From: Flavobacteriales bacterium
GTDB taxonomy: Bacteria; Bacteroidota; Bacteroidia; Flavobacteriales_F; PHOS-HE28
Reading direction: 5' to 3'
Assembly: GCA_016788205.1 (NCBI GenBank)
Contig: JAEUTA010000022.1
Coordinates: 31,489-95,488 of the forward strand
Length of the DNA stretch: 64,000 nucleotides
In this document: piece by piece, positions 36,201-43,721 of the stretch
Layout: every line of letters starts with the position of its first letter
Position numbering within the stretch: position 1 is the stretch's first letter
Made by a program: the position numbers and the translations under genes
The notes under the pieces: model-generated
What the model was told of the DNA's origin: nothing
The model's database searches: none
What the model saw: the letters and a program-made list of their open reading frames with translations, nothing else

Positions 36201-37452
36201 TCGCCTGGAGTCCGATGATGATTGGGTCGATCCGGACCAGACCTATGAAGCCATCTTGGGTGGTACGTGGGCACCTTGGTCGTTGACTGGCCAAGCGCCA
36301 TTCCAACCGGGTTTGAATCTGAATTCAGGTACCGCAGACTCCATCCGTCCGCATCAATCCATAGCTGGTGGTAATGACCTGCTCATCCAGTCCGCTAAGT
36401 TGTCTGATAACCCCAGCGTGCAGATCGTGTTCACCGCGAACAAAGACCTCTGGAGCCGTTGTCCTGTATTCGAGCAAGAGGCGAACCGCGGTCTTGCGCA
36501 GGGTGGCGCACAGCGAATGGGTATCCGTATTTCTCCGAGTATCGACAAGAACGGAAGGAAGACGGGCACACCTGGCTGCAACGAAGCGGAGGCCACCTTC
36601 ATCAACGCGTCGGGCATGGGCTGGTTCCCAGGCTACGCTGTCGATCTGGAGACCGGTGAACGCTTGAACATGGCCTACGGCGAGAATAGTTTCTGGGGTG
36701 GTGAGATCGGTAAGGACATGATCTGGAACCCGAACGGTTCATTCTTCACGGACACGGGCTCGCCTTTCTTCGGTGGTTGCCATTGGATCTATGTGTTCAA
36801 GAACGACCGTCGTGTGTCGAACAATGCGACGTACGTCCCGATGTATGATGACGGAAGGTTCATCCGTGAGCAGTTGACCACCGACGAGGTGGCACGTCGT
36901 CGCATCCTTCGTGGCATCGCTTGGGTGGGTAGCGCCCTCCTCGTACCCGGCCAGGAATTGTTGGCCACGGATGTGCGTATCGTGCTGAACGTTCAACAGC
37001 CTTACCGCAAATACGTGGACTACCCCGGCATCGACGGTTCCATCGATATCTCGCGCAACGAGGGTCTCCCGTTGTACCGTTTCAAGACCACCGGTCTGGC
37101 TACGGAGAACAACGTGCTGGCCACCGCCAAGGATGCTCTTGAGCTGATCAATGTGGTGCCCAACCCGTACTACGCGTTCAGCGGTTACGAGACCTCGCGG
37201 TTGGACAATCGCATCAAGTTCATCAACCTACCGCAGTCGTGCACCATTTCCATCTACAATGTGGGGGGAACGTTGGTGCGTAAGTTCCGTAAGGACAACG
37301 ACCTCACTTACCTGGATTGGGACCTGAAGAATGCCAACAACATCCCGATCGCGGGTGGCGTGTACATCTGCCATGTGGATGTTCCCGGTGTGGGAGAGAA
37401 AGTGATCAAATGGTTCGGCGTCCTGCGCCCGCTCGACCTCCAGAACTTCTAA
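33211..37452 (+). CDS. Large exported protein with C-terminal FlgD/T9SS-like domain
   Basis: 1413 residues (or 1404 from the second ATG at 33238, which begins the signal peptide MRTIALSLLALPALHMQA). The N-terminal domain has INNVRA-type phrases (ISYNNVRAVIENGGNMW, ASAIYAGGLWMGGISSDNQL, ANGNDFWPGPL) known from conserved Bacteroidota surface proteins. The middle has aspartate-rich, Ca-binding-like runs (DSNGNGTYEPTLGDYPDYG, DENDESGCAG). The end, from about 1305, is VVPNPYYAFSGYETSRLDNR, ISIYNVGGTLVRKF, IPIAGGVYICHVDVPG, a FlgD-Ig/T9SS-like fold, but with about 14 extra residues after the usual stop. It lies between a TonB receptor and a PorV homologue, so export by T9SS is likely. Function unknown. 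Confidence 0.85.
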   Translation: MKGQHRAFPMRTIALSLLALPALHMQAIAPERPAGSTAPMARPRAEACVPASQITQISYNNVRAVIENGGNMWTRRGGSSRPGYEIPKTDDFTGASAIYAGGLWMGGISSDNQLKLAAVLFRANGNDFWPGPLSNEDSPSPATTTPPICEAYDRFWITERAQAEAHIQYSQCSADPDCVLEEIFPEGYSTPEAFSSWPAEGDLDQGQDLYLAPFFDSNGNGTYEPTLGDYPDYGFNETVEDCKTRQREDAVNLFGDYNIFWIINDKGDAHTESGGSDPIGLEVRCQAFAFSSNNEVNNMTFYNYTVINQGTQTLRDTYFGHFIDPDLGCSNDDFVGCDVQRGFGFAYNWDENDESGCAGVAGYGVQPPAVGVDFFEGPYQDSDGVDNPGPQNNVDVFDCVQAQLQGGIPYKGIGIGYGDGFADNERFGMRAFLYWNREGPSATADPSAQGHFYNYLRSIWKDNTPMTHGGSGYNPGGGGVNTRYMFPWTSDPVGWGTDCAPQGDWRETAQQNPDRRFVQSAGPFTLEPGAFNNVTLGVAYARAVAGGAVASVASLRTADDKAQALFDNCFKILDGPDAPDLDIVELDRELVIYMTNPQGSNNNEDRPIDLPPLSYTELDPIIPEFRTTETITVGPGETLDVAEPIDTVLISYDTTTTTVFYDRFYKFQGYKLYQVKNDEVSVTDLDNVELSRLVYQGDIKDGIKQIVNYPYNESLGLPVPTEMVNGADAGIASSVRVLEDKFATGDTRLVNFKSYYYIAIAYGYNNYAPYDPIERSGQAFPYVAGRKAAFGAIRRYVGIPHRPDPGSGGTIQNAAYGDELPITRLEGQGNGGLSLALTTGSESEIMNGAPWRKEQITYERGRGPVRVKVIDPLKVPEGEFELRFKDDTLTPGDLSDAYWSITNLATQETIASERVIDLSYEQLIPEWGISVQIDPVAAGTAPRFYQAPASEGSMVFQDPSRAWLMGIPDGEGESVLNWIRSGNYSATDDTPEEVYNDRLESDDDWVDPDQTYEAILGGTWAPWSLTGQAPFQPGLNLNSGTADSIRPHQSIAGGNDLLIQSAKLSDNPSVQIVFTANKDLWSRCPVFEQEANRGLAQGGAQRMGIRISPSIDKNGRKTGTPGCNEAEATFINASGMGWFPGYAVDLETGERLNMAYGENSFWGGEIGKDMIWNPNGSFFTDTGSPFFGGCHWIYVFKNDRRVSNNATYVPMYDDGRFIREQLTTDEVARRRILRGIAWVGSALLVPGQELLATDVRIVLNVQQPYRKYVDYPGIDGSIDISRNEGLPLYRFKTTGLATENNVLATAKDALELINVVPNPYYAFSGYETSRLDNRIKFINLPQSCTISIYNVGGTLVRKFRKDNDLTYLDWDLKNANNIPIAGGVYICHVDVPGVGEKVIKWFGVLRPLDLQNF

Positions 37453-37476
37453 GCCAACGTGCAGCATTCAATACGG

Positions 37477-38535
37477 ATGGAAATGATGCGATCGAACAGG
37501 AAAGCGGTGATGATGGTGGCCTTCGCGGCACTCTCTTACACCACGGCGTTGGCGGGTAATCCGGACCGTGCAGGTTCGGCGGGTGCCACTCAGCTGCTGA
37601 TCAACCCATGGGCGCGCTCAGCGGGTTGGGGCCTGGCCAATATGTCGTCGGTGCGTGGCGTTGAAGCCATGTTCGGCAATATCGCCGGCCTTGCGCACAC
37701 CAACAAGACCGAATTGGTCTTCACCAACACACGCTGGTTGTCAGGCTCAGGTACCACCATCAACAGCATCGGTTTCGGTCAGAAACTGGGTGCTTCGGGT
37801 GTGCTGGGCGTAAGCGCGACCACGCTGGGCTTCGGTGATCTGGAAGTGACAACGGTGGACAACCCGGCGGGTGGTCGCGGAACGTTCCGCCCCAACATGG
37901 CCAATATCGGTATCTCCTACGCGAAGAGCTTCTCTAACAGCATCCACGGTGGCCTGCTGGTGCGCATGGTTTCCGAGAGCATTTCCAACGTGCGCACCCA
38001 AGGCGTTTGTTTCGATGCGGGGATACAGTACGTGACCGGGGAGAAGGACAACATCCACTTCGGCATCGCGCTGAAGAACGTAGGTCCGGCCATGGCGTTC
38101 AGCGGTGATGGTATGTCGGTACAAGGACTTTTGGTCACGGGTAGTGATCAACTATCGCTGGAGCAGCGTTCGGCGCAGTTCGAGGTCCCATCGATGCTCA
38201 GTATCGGCGGCGCGTACGACTGGCACTTGAACGATATGCACCGCATCACGTTCGCTGGCAGCTTCGTTTCCAATTCCTTCACCAAGGACCAAGGGGTGCT
38301 TGGGATCGAGTATGCCTTCCGCAAGATGGTGCATCTGCGCGGTGGCTACACCTACGAGAAGGGTATCACCGATGATGCCGAGCGCACTACGGTGCTGACC
38401 GGTCCTAGTGCAGGTGTCAGCGTGGATCTTCCGTTCGGCGAAGAGAAGAAGTCAGCGGTGGCCATCGACTATGCCTATCGCGCTACCAATCCGTTCGCGG
38501 GTTCGCACAGCGTCGGCATCCGTATCAGCCTCTGA
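37477..38535 (+). CDS. PorV/PorQ-family outer-membrane protein
   Basis: About 352 residues. Signal peptide within MMRSNRKAVMMVAFAALSYTTALAG-like start, then a 14-strand-type barrel: NPDRAGSAGATQLLINPWAR, WGLANMSSVRGVEAMFGNIA, IGISYAKSFSNSIHGGL and an aromatic C-terminus (SHSVGIRISL). PorV shuttles T9SS cargo from the translocon to the attachment complex. This copy, in an operon with a large T9SS-like protein and a TonB receptor, may be a dedicated carrier rather than the housekeeping PorV, which usually neighbours porU. Start uncertain among ATGs at 37477, 37483 and 37486; 25 bp or so after the previous stop. Confidence 0.87.
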   Translation: MEMMRSNRKAVMMVAFAALSYTTALAGNPDRAGSAGATQLLINPWARSAGWGLANMSSVRGVEAMFGNIAGLAHTNKTELVFTNTRWLSGSGTTINSIGFGQKLGASGVLGVSATTLGFGDLEVTTVDNPAGGRGTFRPNMANIGISYAKSFSNSIHGGLLVRMVSESISNVRTQGVCFDAGIQYVTGEKDNIHFGIALKNVGPAMAFSGDGMSVQGLLVTGSDQLSLEQRSAQFEVPSMLSIGGAYDWHLNDMHRITFAGSFVSNSFTKDQGVLGIEYAFRKMVHLRGGYTYEKGITDDAERTTVLTGPSAGVSVDLPFGEEKKSAVAIDYAYRATNPFAGSHSVGIRISL

Positions 38536-38545
38536 TACTTCGACC

Positions 38546-38553
38546 TATCTTTG
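38546..38553 (+). promoter_or_regulatory. -7 element TATCTTTG of greA
   Basis: Fits TAnnTTTG and lies directly against the terminator hairpin at 38554-38581, 57 bp before the greA ATG. No -33 TTG at ideal spacing. Confidence 0.5.
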
Positions 38554-38581
38554 GAAAGAGGACCTTGCGAGGTCCTCTTTC
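38554..38581 (+). terminator. Hairpin ending the TonB-PorV operon
   Basis: Perfect 12-bp stem (38554-38565 with 38570-38581, GAAAGAGGACCT and complement) with TGCG loop, 18 bp past the PorV-like stop, followed by ATCTTTC. If the greA promoter at 38546 is used, the hairpin would form part of the greA leader. Confidence 0.75.
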
Positions 38582-38610
38582 ATCTTTCACCCCCCCCAAG
38601 CTATCCGGCC

Positions 38611-39084
38611 ATGAGCACGACGGCCTACTACACAGAAGAAGGACTGCGCAAGCTCCAGGAAGAGCTGCATCACCTGCGCACCGTAGAACGTCCGCACATC
38701 AGCCAGCAGATCGCCGATGCACGTGACAAGGGCGATCTGAGCGAGAACGCCGAATACCATGCCGCCAAGGAGGACCAAGGTCTACTGGAGGCACGTATCG
38801 CCAAGTTGGAAGAAGTGGTGGCCAGTGCGCGCATCATCGACGCTTCGCAGCTGGATACGAGCAAAGCGTATATCCACTCCACCGTGCGGGTGAAACAGGT
38901 CGGCAGCGGCGCTGAGCGGGCCTTCACCTTGGTGGCGGAGAGCGAGGCGGACATCAAGACCGGCAAGATCAGCGTGAGTTCGCCCATCGGGAAGGGCCTG
39001 TTGGGCCGGGCGGTCGGCGAGATCGCCGAGGTGACCACCCCTGCCGGTACCACCAAGTTCGAGGTGTTGGAGATCACGCGCTGA
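38611..39084 (+). CDS. greA: Transcription elongation factor GreA
   Basis: 157 residues, normal length. The N-terminal coiled-coil carries the tip motif ARDKGDLSENAEYHAAKE with the conserved acidic pair that stimulates RNA cleavage by backtracked RNA polymerase; the C-terminal FKBP-like domain has ISVSSPIGKGLLGRAVGE. Start MSTTAYYTEEGLRKLQEEL is standard. A HIT gene follows 3 bp later, so they are co-transcribed. Confidence 0.97.
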   Translation: MSTTAYYTEEGLRKLQEELHHLRTVERPHISQQIADARDKGDLSENAEYHAAKEDQGLLEARIAKLEEVVASARIIDASQLDTSKAYIHSTVRVKQVGSGAERAFTLVAESEADIKTGKISVSSPIGKGLLGRAVGEIAEVTTPAGTTKFEVLEITR

Positions 39085-39087
39085 ACC

Positions 39088-39477
39088 ATGGCCAGCATCT
39101 TCACGCGCATCATCCGTGGCGAGATCCCCTGCCACAAGCTGGATGAGAACGACGACTATATCGCGTTCCTCGACGTGAGCCCTGTGCACGAGGGCCATAC
39201 GCTTGTTGTACCCAAGCGCGAGGTGGATCATCTCTTCGACCTTGAAGGTGATGAACTGGGCGGAATTCTGGCCTTTGCCAAGGGGGTGGCCCGCAAGATC
39301 GAAGCGGTGGTGCCTTGTACACGCATCGGTATCAGCGTGATCGGGCTCGAAGTGCCTCACGCGCACATCCATTTGATCCCGATCGATTCTTTGGGGGACA
39401 TGGACTTCACCAAGACAAGGCTGAAGTTCACTACGGAAGAGTTCGCCGCACTGGCCGAGCGCATCCGCCGCGCCTGA
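39088..39477 (+). CDS. HIT-family (Hint-like) nucleotide hydrolase
   Basis: 129 residues with the histidine triad HAHIHLIPI near the C-terminus and the N-terminal SIFTRIIRGEIPCHKLDEND and HTLVVPKREVDHLFDL of Hint proteins. Such enzymes hydrolyse AMP-linked phosphoramidates in the cytoplasm. Pairing with greA is common in Bacteroidota. Its stop codon abuts the ruvC stop on the opposite strand (shared TGATCA). Confidence 0.95.
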   Translation: MASIFTRIIRGEIPCHKLDENDDYIAFLDVSPVHEGHTLVVPKREVDHLFDLEGDELGGILAFAKGVARKIEAVVPCTRIGISVIGLEVPHAHIHLIPIDSLGDMDFTKTRLKFTTEEFAALAERIRRA

Positions 39478-40128
39478 TCAGCGCACGCGGTCCGGATTGT
39501 TCCGGATGAAGGCTGACCAGTCCTTGCCACCACCACGTTTGGCTGCGGCACCCGATGCCCGTCCACTGTTCGCGAAGTGGTGACAGACGGCGACCGCCAG
39601 CGCATCCGTGGCATCGGTGCTTGAGGGAAGGACATCGACCTTCAGGATACTCAACAACATGGCGGCCACTTGTTCCTTGGCTGCGTTCCCGTTCCCTGTA
39701 ATGCTCTGCTTCACCCGTTTCGGTGCGTATTCCACAACGCTGAGGTCGCGCTGCAGTGCTGCAGCGATGGCCACGCCTTGCGCACGCCCAAGCTTCAACA
39801 TGCTCTGCACGTTCTTGCCGAAGAACTGCGCCTCGATGGCGAGCTCATCCGGGAGGTGCTTCTCGATGATCTCGATGGTGCTGCGGAAGATGGCGCGCAG
39901 CTTCAACGTATGATCATCTCCGGCCTCGAACCGGATCGCCCCGGCCTCCAACAAACGCAATTCGCGCCCTTCAACGGCCAATACACCGAAGCCCATCACC
40001 GTGGTGCCCGGGTCGATGCCGAGGATGATGCGGTCGTAGGCTTCTGATCCGCGCGCAGCATCAGGCCTACTTTTGGCCGCCTTCGCGTCTATGGGAAGTC
40101 CGATGTCCGCGCGCCGACCCTTGCTCAT
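39478..40128 (-). CDS. ruvC: Holliday-junction resolvase RuvC
   Basis: 216 residues from the only in-frame ATG. Catalytic acids are all visible: GIDPGTTVMGFG (Asp), LAIEAQFFGKNVQSMLKLG (Glu) and STDATDALAVAVCHH (two Asp). RuvC cuts Holliday junctions bound by RuvAB. Family members usually start a few residues before the first Asp; here 28 unusual residues precede YDRIILGIDPG, and the start overlaps the divergent gene at 40091. Either an extended N-terminus is real, a non-standard start codon is used, or there is a small sequence error near 40050-40065. The C-terminal tail is Gly/Ala-rich and basic. Confidence 0.88.
   Translation of the reverse strand: MSKGRRADIGLPIDAKAAKSRPDAARGSEAYDRIILGIDPGTTVMGFGVLAVEGRELRLLEAGAIRFEAGDDHTLKLRAIFRSTIEIIEKHLPDELAIEAQFFGKNVQSMLKLGRAQGVAIAAALQRDLSVVEYAPKRVKQSITGNGNAAKEQVAAMLLSILKVDVLPSSTDATDALAVAVCHHFANSGRASGAAAKRGGGKDWSAFIRNNPDRVR
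40068..40075 (+). promoter_or_regulatory. -7 element TACTTTTG of the flippase-like gene
   Basis: Matches TAnnTTTG, 15 bp before the ATG at 40091, inside the 5' end of ruvC on the other strand. No clear -33 element. Confidence 0.45.
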
Positions 40129-41080
40129 GGTGTTCCGTTGGGGCATCTTCCTGCTCGCGTGCATATTCCTGTACGTGCGGTTGGCCGGTCCCAAAGGTAT
40201 CGTGGCCACGGGCGGTCCGGCGCTTCTCCACGAGCTGCGTGCGAACGCTTCGGTGTTGCTGGCCATGGCATTGTTGATGATCGTCAACTGGCTGCTCGAA
40301 GCGATGAAGTGGCGTCAGCTATTGCGCGGTGTGGAACATGTCCCGCTGGGGCGGGCGTTCAAGGCCACGATAGCCGGTACCAGCGTTGGATTCGTCAGCT
40401 TGAACCGGACGGGTGAGTTCCTTGGTCGCGTGTTGTTCCTGGAACCCGCGAACCGCGTAGCTGGTGGCTTTGCCACGGCGTTGGGTAGCATGGCGCAGTT
40501 CGTGGTCACGTTGACTGCCGGAGGGTTTGGGCTGCTTTTGCTAACGCTATTCCGCTTGCCGTTGCCCTGGCACGCCGGCTGGATCTCCTGGGCGGTGGCA
40601 ACGCTCACGACCCTGGTCGCGCTCATGGCCCTGGTACTTTACCTGTATCCAGGTCTGTTGCGACAGTTGTTGCTGCTGCTGCCGTTCCTGCATCGCTTCG
40701 AGCAGGCGTCCGGTGTTCTGTCGCGCTATCAGCGCAGCGATCTGCTGAACGTGCTCTTCCTGAGCATGGCGCGCTACATGGTGTTCGGCTTCCAGTTCGT
40801 GCTGTTGTTACGCACTTTCGATGCGGGTATGGGCACTTTCGAAGCTGTTCTGGCCATACCGTTGATCTACCTCATCGCCACCCTCATTCCATCGGTGATG
40901 CTGACGGAGCTGGGCGTGCGCGGTTCCGTGGCGATGGCCGTTCTGGCGCCGCTGGGAGCGCATGATGGCCTGGTGCTGATGGCCACGACGTGTCTTTGGG
41001 TGATCAATGTGGCGCTGCCCGCGAGCGTGGGTAGTTCGATCCTTCTCTTCGCACGCATCCGTTCTAGGCATACCGGATGA
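40091..41080 (+). CDS. Lysylphosphatidylglycerol synthase TM-domain protein (UPF0104-like)
   Basis: About 329 residues (starts at 40103 or 40127 are possible). Around eight membrane segments with the family pattern: NWLLEAMKWRQLLRG near the first loops, GTSVGFVSLNRTGEFLGRVL, and TLIPSVMLTELGVRGSVAM near the end. The family includes MprF flippase domains and AglD-like proteins; members without the synthase domain are thought to move lipids or lipid-linked sugars. The stop overlaps the ATG of the next gene (ATGA), so it acts with that GT2 enzyme, perhaps in glycolipid or polysaccharide synthesis. Confidence 0.85.
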   Translation: MGSPMSARRPLLMVFRWGIFLLACIFLYVRLAGPKGIVATGGPALLHELRANASVLLAMALLMIVNWLLEAMKWRQLLRGVEHVPLGRAFKATIAGTSVGFVSLNRTGEFLGRVLFLEPANRVAGGFATALGSMAQFVVTLTAGGFGLLLLTLFRLPLPWHAGWISWAVATLTTLVALMALVLYLYPGLLRQLLLLLPFLHRFEQASGVLSRYQRSDLLNVLFLSMARYMVFGFQFVLLLRTFDAGMGTFEAVLAIPLIYLIATLIPSVMLTELGVRGSVAMAVLAPLGAHDGLVLMATTCLWVINVALPASVGSSILLFARIRSRHTG

Positions 41081-42213
41081 TCACGCCCTTGTTCACCGCA
41101 TTCGTCGCATTCGGCCTCGCCTTGTTGCAGGCCATGGTGCTTGCGTCATGGCGTGATCGTATCCGGAAGGAAGGCCTTAGGAAGCTCGAACGTCGCGATG
41201 AACGTGAACCATCGTCGGCGACGATCATCGTCCCGGCGCGCGACGCTGAAGGCACGTTGATCCCATTGCTCCAGGATCTGAACGCACAGGATGTGCCGAA
41301 GGAACGTGTGGAGGTGATCGTCGTGGACGACAACAGCAGCGACGGCACCGTGAGCATCACGGAAGGCATGATGCGCGTCTGGTCTCAGCTGCGGTTACTG
41401 CGCAATGAAGGAGAAGGCAAGAAAGCCGCGATCACCACCGGTGTGAAGAATGCGAGGCACGGCGTCATCATCCTCACCGATGCGGATACGCGTTGCGAGC
41501 GCGAGCGCGTGCGTACAATCCTTGAAGCGATGAGCGATGTGGACCTGTTGATCTTGCCGGTTCGCACGGAAGGTGATGGCAGCTTCGTGGGCCGCTTGCA
41601 GGAGGAAGAGCAGGCCGGGTTGCTGGGCATGGCAGCTGGCGAAGCGTTCCTCGGTCGTCCAGGCCTCGCCTACGGTGCGAATCTGGCGTTCCTCCATTCG
41701 GCCTTCGATGCGGTCGGTGGCTATTCCGACGAACGTTACGCGAGCGGAGATGATGTGTTCCTCGTGGAACGGATGAAGAAGGCCGGAAAGCGTATCGCGT
41801 TCCTTCTTGATCAACGAGCGTTGGTGACCGTTGAGGCCGAGCCGTCGTGGAGAGGGTTCTTCGAACAGCGGGTGCGGTGGGCAGGTAAGATGCGCGGTGT
41901 GCGTGGCGCGATGCCATGGACCGGTTCAGTCGCCTTGCTGTTGCCGTGGTTCCTGGTGTGGGCAAGCATGCGTTTCGAGTTGTCCGGCATCATGGAAGAG
42001 AGCGGGCTCGAAACGCTCTTGCTGCTGATCGCGGCATGGTCGCTCTGGATCGTTCCGGTGATCGCTTTGGTCGGGGAAGTACGGCGCTTCCTTGGACAGC
42101 GGGCATGGCCGGTCGTCTCGCTTTCATGTTTCGTGCTGTTCACGGTCTATTCACCGCTGATCACCTTGGTGTCCTTCGTTCATCGGCCTCGATGGAAAGG
42201 GCGTCGTGTGTGA
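41077..42213 (+). CDS. GT2-family membrane glycosyltransferase
   Basis: 378 residues. N-terminal membrane helix, then a GT-A domain about 50-280: SATIIVPARDAEGTLIPLLQ, VIVVDDNSSDGT, ILTDADTRCERERV (DxD-like site) and VEAEPSWRGFFEQRVRWAGK, equivalent to the QxxRW motif. Two or three C-terminal membrane helices follow. Resembles chitin-synthase/cellulose-synthase-like processive enzymes and CrtQ-type transferases. Translationally coupled (ATGA overlap) to the preceding flippase-like gene. Sugar and acceptor unknown. Confidence 0.9.
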   Translation: MITPLFTAFVAFGLALLQAMVLASWRDRIRKEGLRKLERRDEREPSSATIIVPARDAEGTLIPLLQDLNAQDVPKERVEVIVVDDNSSDGTVSITEGMMRVWSQLRLLRNEGEGKKAAITTGVKNARHGVIILTDADTRCERERVRTILEAMSDVDLLILPVRTEGDGSFVGRLQEEEQAGLLGMAAGEAFLGRPGLAYGANLAFLHSAFDAVGGYSDERYASGDDVFLVERMKKAGKRIAFLLDQRALVTVEAEPSWRGFFEQRVRWAGKMRGVRGAMPWTGSVALLLPWFLVWASMRFELSGIMEESGLETLLLLIAAWSLWIVPVIALVGEVRRFLGQRAWPVVSLSCFVLFTVYSPLITLVSFVHRPRWKGRRV

Positions 42214-42219
42214 AACGAA

Positions 42220-42250
42220 GAAGCGCGTTGACCATCGGCCAACGCGCTTC
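42220..42250. terminator. Bidirectional terminator hairpin
   Basis: Perfect 11-bp arms GAAGCGCGTTG (42220-42230) and CAACGCGCTTC (42240-42250) between the convergent GT2 and DUF3127 genes. Confidence 0.78.
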
Positions 42251-42267
42251 CAAAAGGCGTTCTTCGC

Positions 42268-42663
42268 TCAGAACGGAAGATCGTCCTCGTCGCTGCCACC
42301 TGCAGGCATATCGGCCATCGAGGGTGGGGGAGCTGCTTGGAAGCTGCCGCGGTTGCCCTGCGGAGCTGCAGGCGCCGCACCGGCACGGTCGATACGGTTG
42401 CCGCTAAGGCTGAGGAAGTACTTCGTTACGCCATCACGTCCGGCCCACTCGCGGCCGTTCACATAGCAGCTCACGGTTACTTCATCACCAGGATTGTAGC
42501 CGTCGAGGAGACCGCAACGGTCCTGCGTGAATTCAACGGGAATGTGCTGAGGGCGCTGGCCGCTAGGTTCGGTCACCACCAGTTCACGCTTGCGGAACTT
42601 GTCCGAAACGTCCTGTGTTTTGCCTACGACTTTGATGGTGCCTGTGATCGTTACTTGTGCCAT
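42268..42663 (-). CDS. DUF3127 OB-fold protein with SSB-like acidic tail
   Basis: 131 residues (133 from the ATG two codons upstream). The N-terminal 85 residues fit DUF3127, an OB-fold family found in Bacteroidota: AQVTITGTIKVVGKTQDVSD, FRKRELVVTEPSGQRPQHIP, VTVSCYVNGREW. A Pro/Ala/Gln-rich linker leads to the acidic end DEDDLPF, the same kind of tip by which SSB recruits replication and repair proteins. Suggests a nucleic-acid-binding accessory protein, close in design to SSB but from another family. Confidence 0.85.
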   Translation of the reverse strand: MAQVTITGTIKVVGKTQDVSDKFRKRELVVTEPSGQRPQHIPVEFTQDRCGLLDGYNPGDEVTVSCYVNGREWAGRDGVTKYFLSLSGNRIDRAGAAPAAPQGNRGSFQAAPPPSMADMPAGGSDEDDLPF

Positions 42664-42702
42664 GGTCATTATCGTCCGCGTTCTTACGGACCTGCTTGTT
42701 GG

Positions 42703-43599
42703 TTAGCGTGCATTAAAGGCCAGAAGGGTCATCCAAGCTTCTTCCACCCGATCCTGCGCGAGCAGATCGTGGGCGTGCTGGTGGAGAGCGGCGAGCAGCG
42801 TGCTGGGCTGATCCTTGTGGGCAATGAAGGTATCGCTCAATTCCGTGAGCTTGTATTCGTTCACTGCGGTCTCGTCCGGAATGGTGAGCGATACACCGAG
42901 TTTTCCAAGGTCGTTCCCGGTGAGGATGTGGCTGTTACGGGCCTCAGGTGGCAAGTTGTCAACACCCACGCCGATGCTCGTGTTCGGCTGTGCCAGTTCG
43001 AAGAGCGCATCGCCGTGCGCACGGGCATAGAAGTGACCGCCCATGCGACCTACAAGGTCGATCTTCCGTTGATCGATCTTCCCGTTGGCATCCAGCACGT
43101 CCTCGTTCACGTGGATCATCACCACCTCGCAGATCACGAGGTTGCCAGCGCCCCCACCGGTACCGGTCTCGATCACCTGATCCACCACGCACTCGAACTG
43201 CACGGGACTTTCTTTCACGCGGAACGGCTTCACCTTCTCCGAAGCGATCGGTGTGAAACCGGCTTTGACGAACTCGTTCACACCCTCAGCGAATTCGGTG
43301 CTCGCCAAGGAGGTCTGGTGTACCATGGAGTACGTCACCACGTTGATCACGACTTCGGGCACGGCCTTCACATTGTGGTAGCTGTGCTTGGTGGTGTTGT
43401 CCCGCCCGCGACGTGCAGGGCTGAAGATCATCAGCGGCGGATTGGCACCGAACACGTTGAAGAAGCTGAAGGGGCTCAGGTTCGGCCTTCCGTTGGCATC
43501 GATCGTACTCGCGAAGGCCACCGGACGCGGCCCCACGGCACCGACCAGGTAGCTGTGCAATTCAGGGATGGACAGGCTGGCGGGGTCGAAGCTTTTCAT
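42703..43599 (-). CDS. Flavin reductase-like FMN-binding protein
   Basis: 298-residue cytoplasmic split-barrel flavoprotein: VGAVGPRPVAFASTIDANGR, SPFSFFNVFGANPPLMIFSP and RDNTTKHSYHNVKAVPEVVI are typical of the flavin_reduct family; the second half (FECVVDQVIETGTGGGAGNL, VGRMGGHFYARA) also matches. Members reduce or bind FMN and supply reduced flavin to partner enzymes, but the partner here is not evident. A TACCTTCG -7 element lies 29 bp upstream. Confidence 0.9.
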   Translation of the reverse strand: MKSFDPASLSIPELHSYLVGAVGPRPVAFASTIDANGRPNLSPFSFFNVFGANPPLMIFSPARRGRDNTTKHSYHNVKAVPEVVINVVTYSMVHQTSLASTEFAEGVNEFVKAGFTPIASEKVKPFRVKESPVQFECVVDQVIETGTGGGAGNLVICEVVMIHVNEDVLDANGKIDQRKIDLVGRMGGHFYARAHGDALFELAQPNTSIGVGVDNLPPEARNSHILTGNDLGKLGVSLTIPDETAVNEYKLTELSDTFIAHKDQPSTLLAALHQHAHDLLAQDRVEEAWMTLLAFNAR

Positions 43600-43627
43600 C
43601 AGGATCGGCGACTGGCAAAGGAGACGA

Positions 43628-43635
43628 CGAAGGTA
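43628..43635 (-). promoter_or_regulatory. -7 element TACCTTCG of the flavin reductase gene
   Basis: One mismatch from TAnnTTTG, identical to the atpD -7 element, 28 bp upstream of the ATG on the minus strand. Confidence 0.5.
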
Positions 43636-43676
43636 ATCGGGTGTGCGGCACCGTCTGAACGTGCATCCTCAGCGGT

Positions 43677-43684
43677 TATCTTCG
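43677..43684 (+). promoter_or_regulatory. -7 element TATCTTCG of tRNA-Leu
   Basis: One mismatch from TAnnTTTG, 37 bp before the mature tRNA 5' end; would give a short precursor leader. No ideal -33 TTG. Confidence 0.45.
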
Positions 43685-43721
43685 CAGCCCTTTCGCGGCA
43701 ACCTCACCGTTGACGCGACCC

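Noticed and set aside
42337..43713. 458-codon frame on the plus strand
   Set aside because: Antisense shadow of the DUF3127 and flavin reductase genes, which both have clear family motifs.
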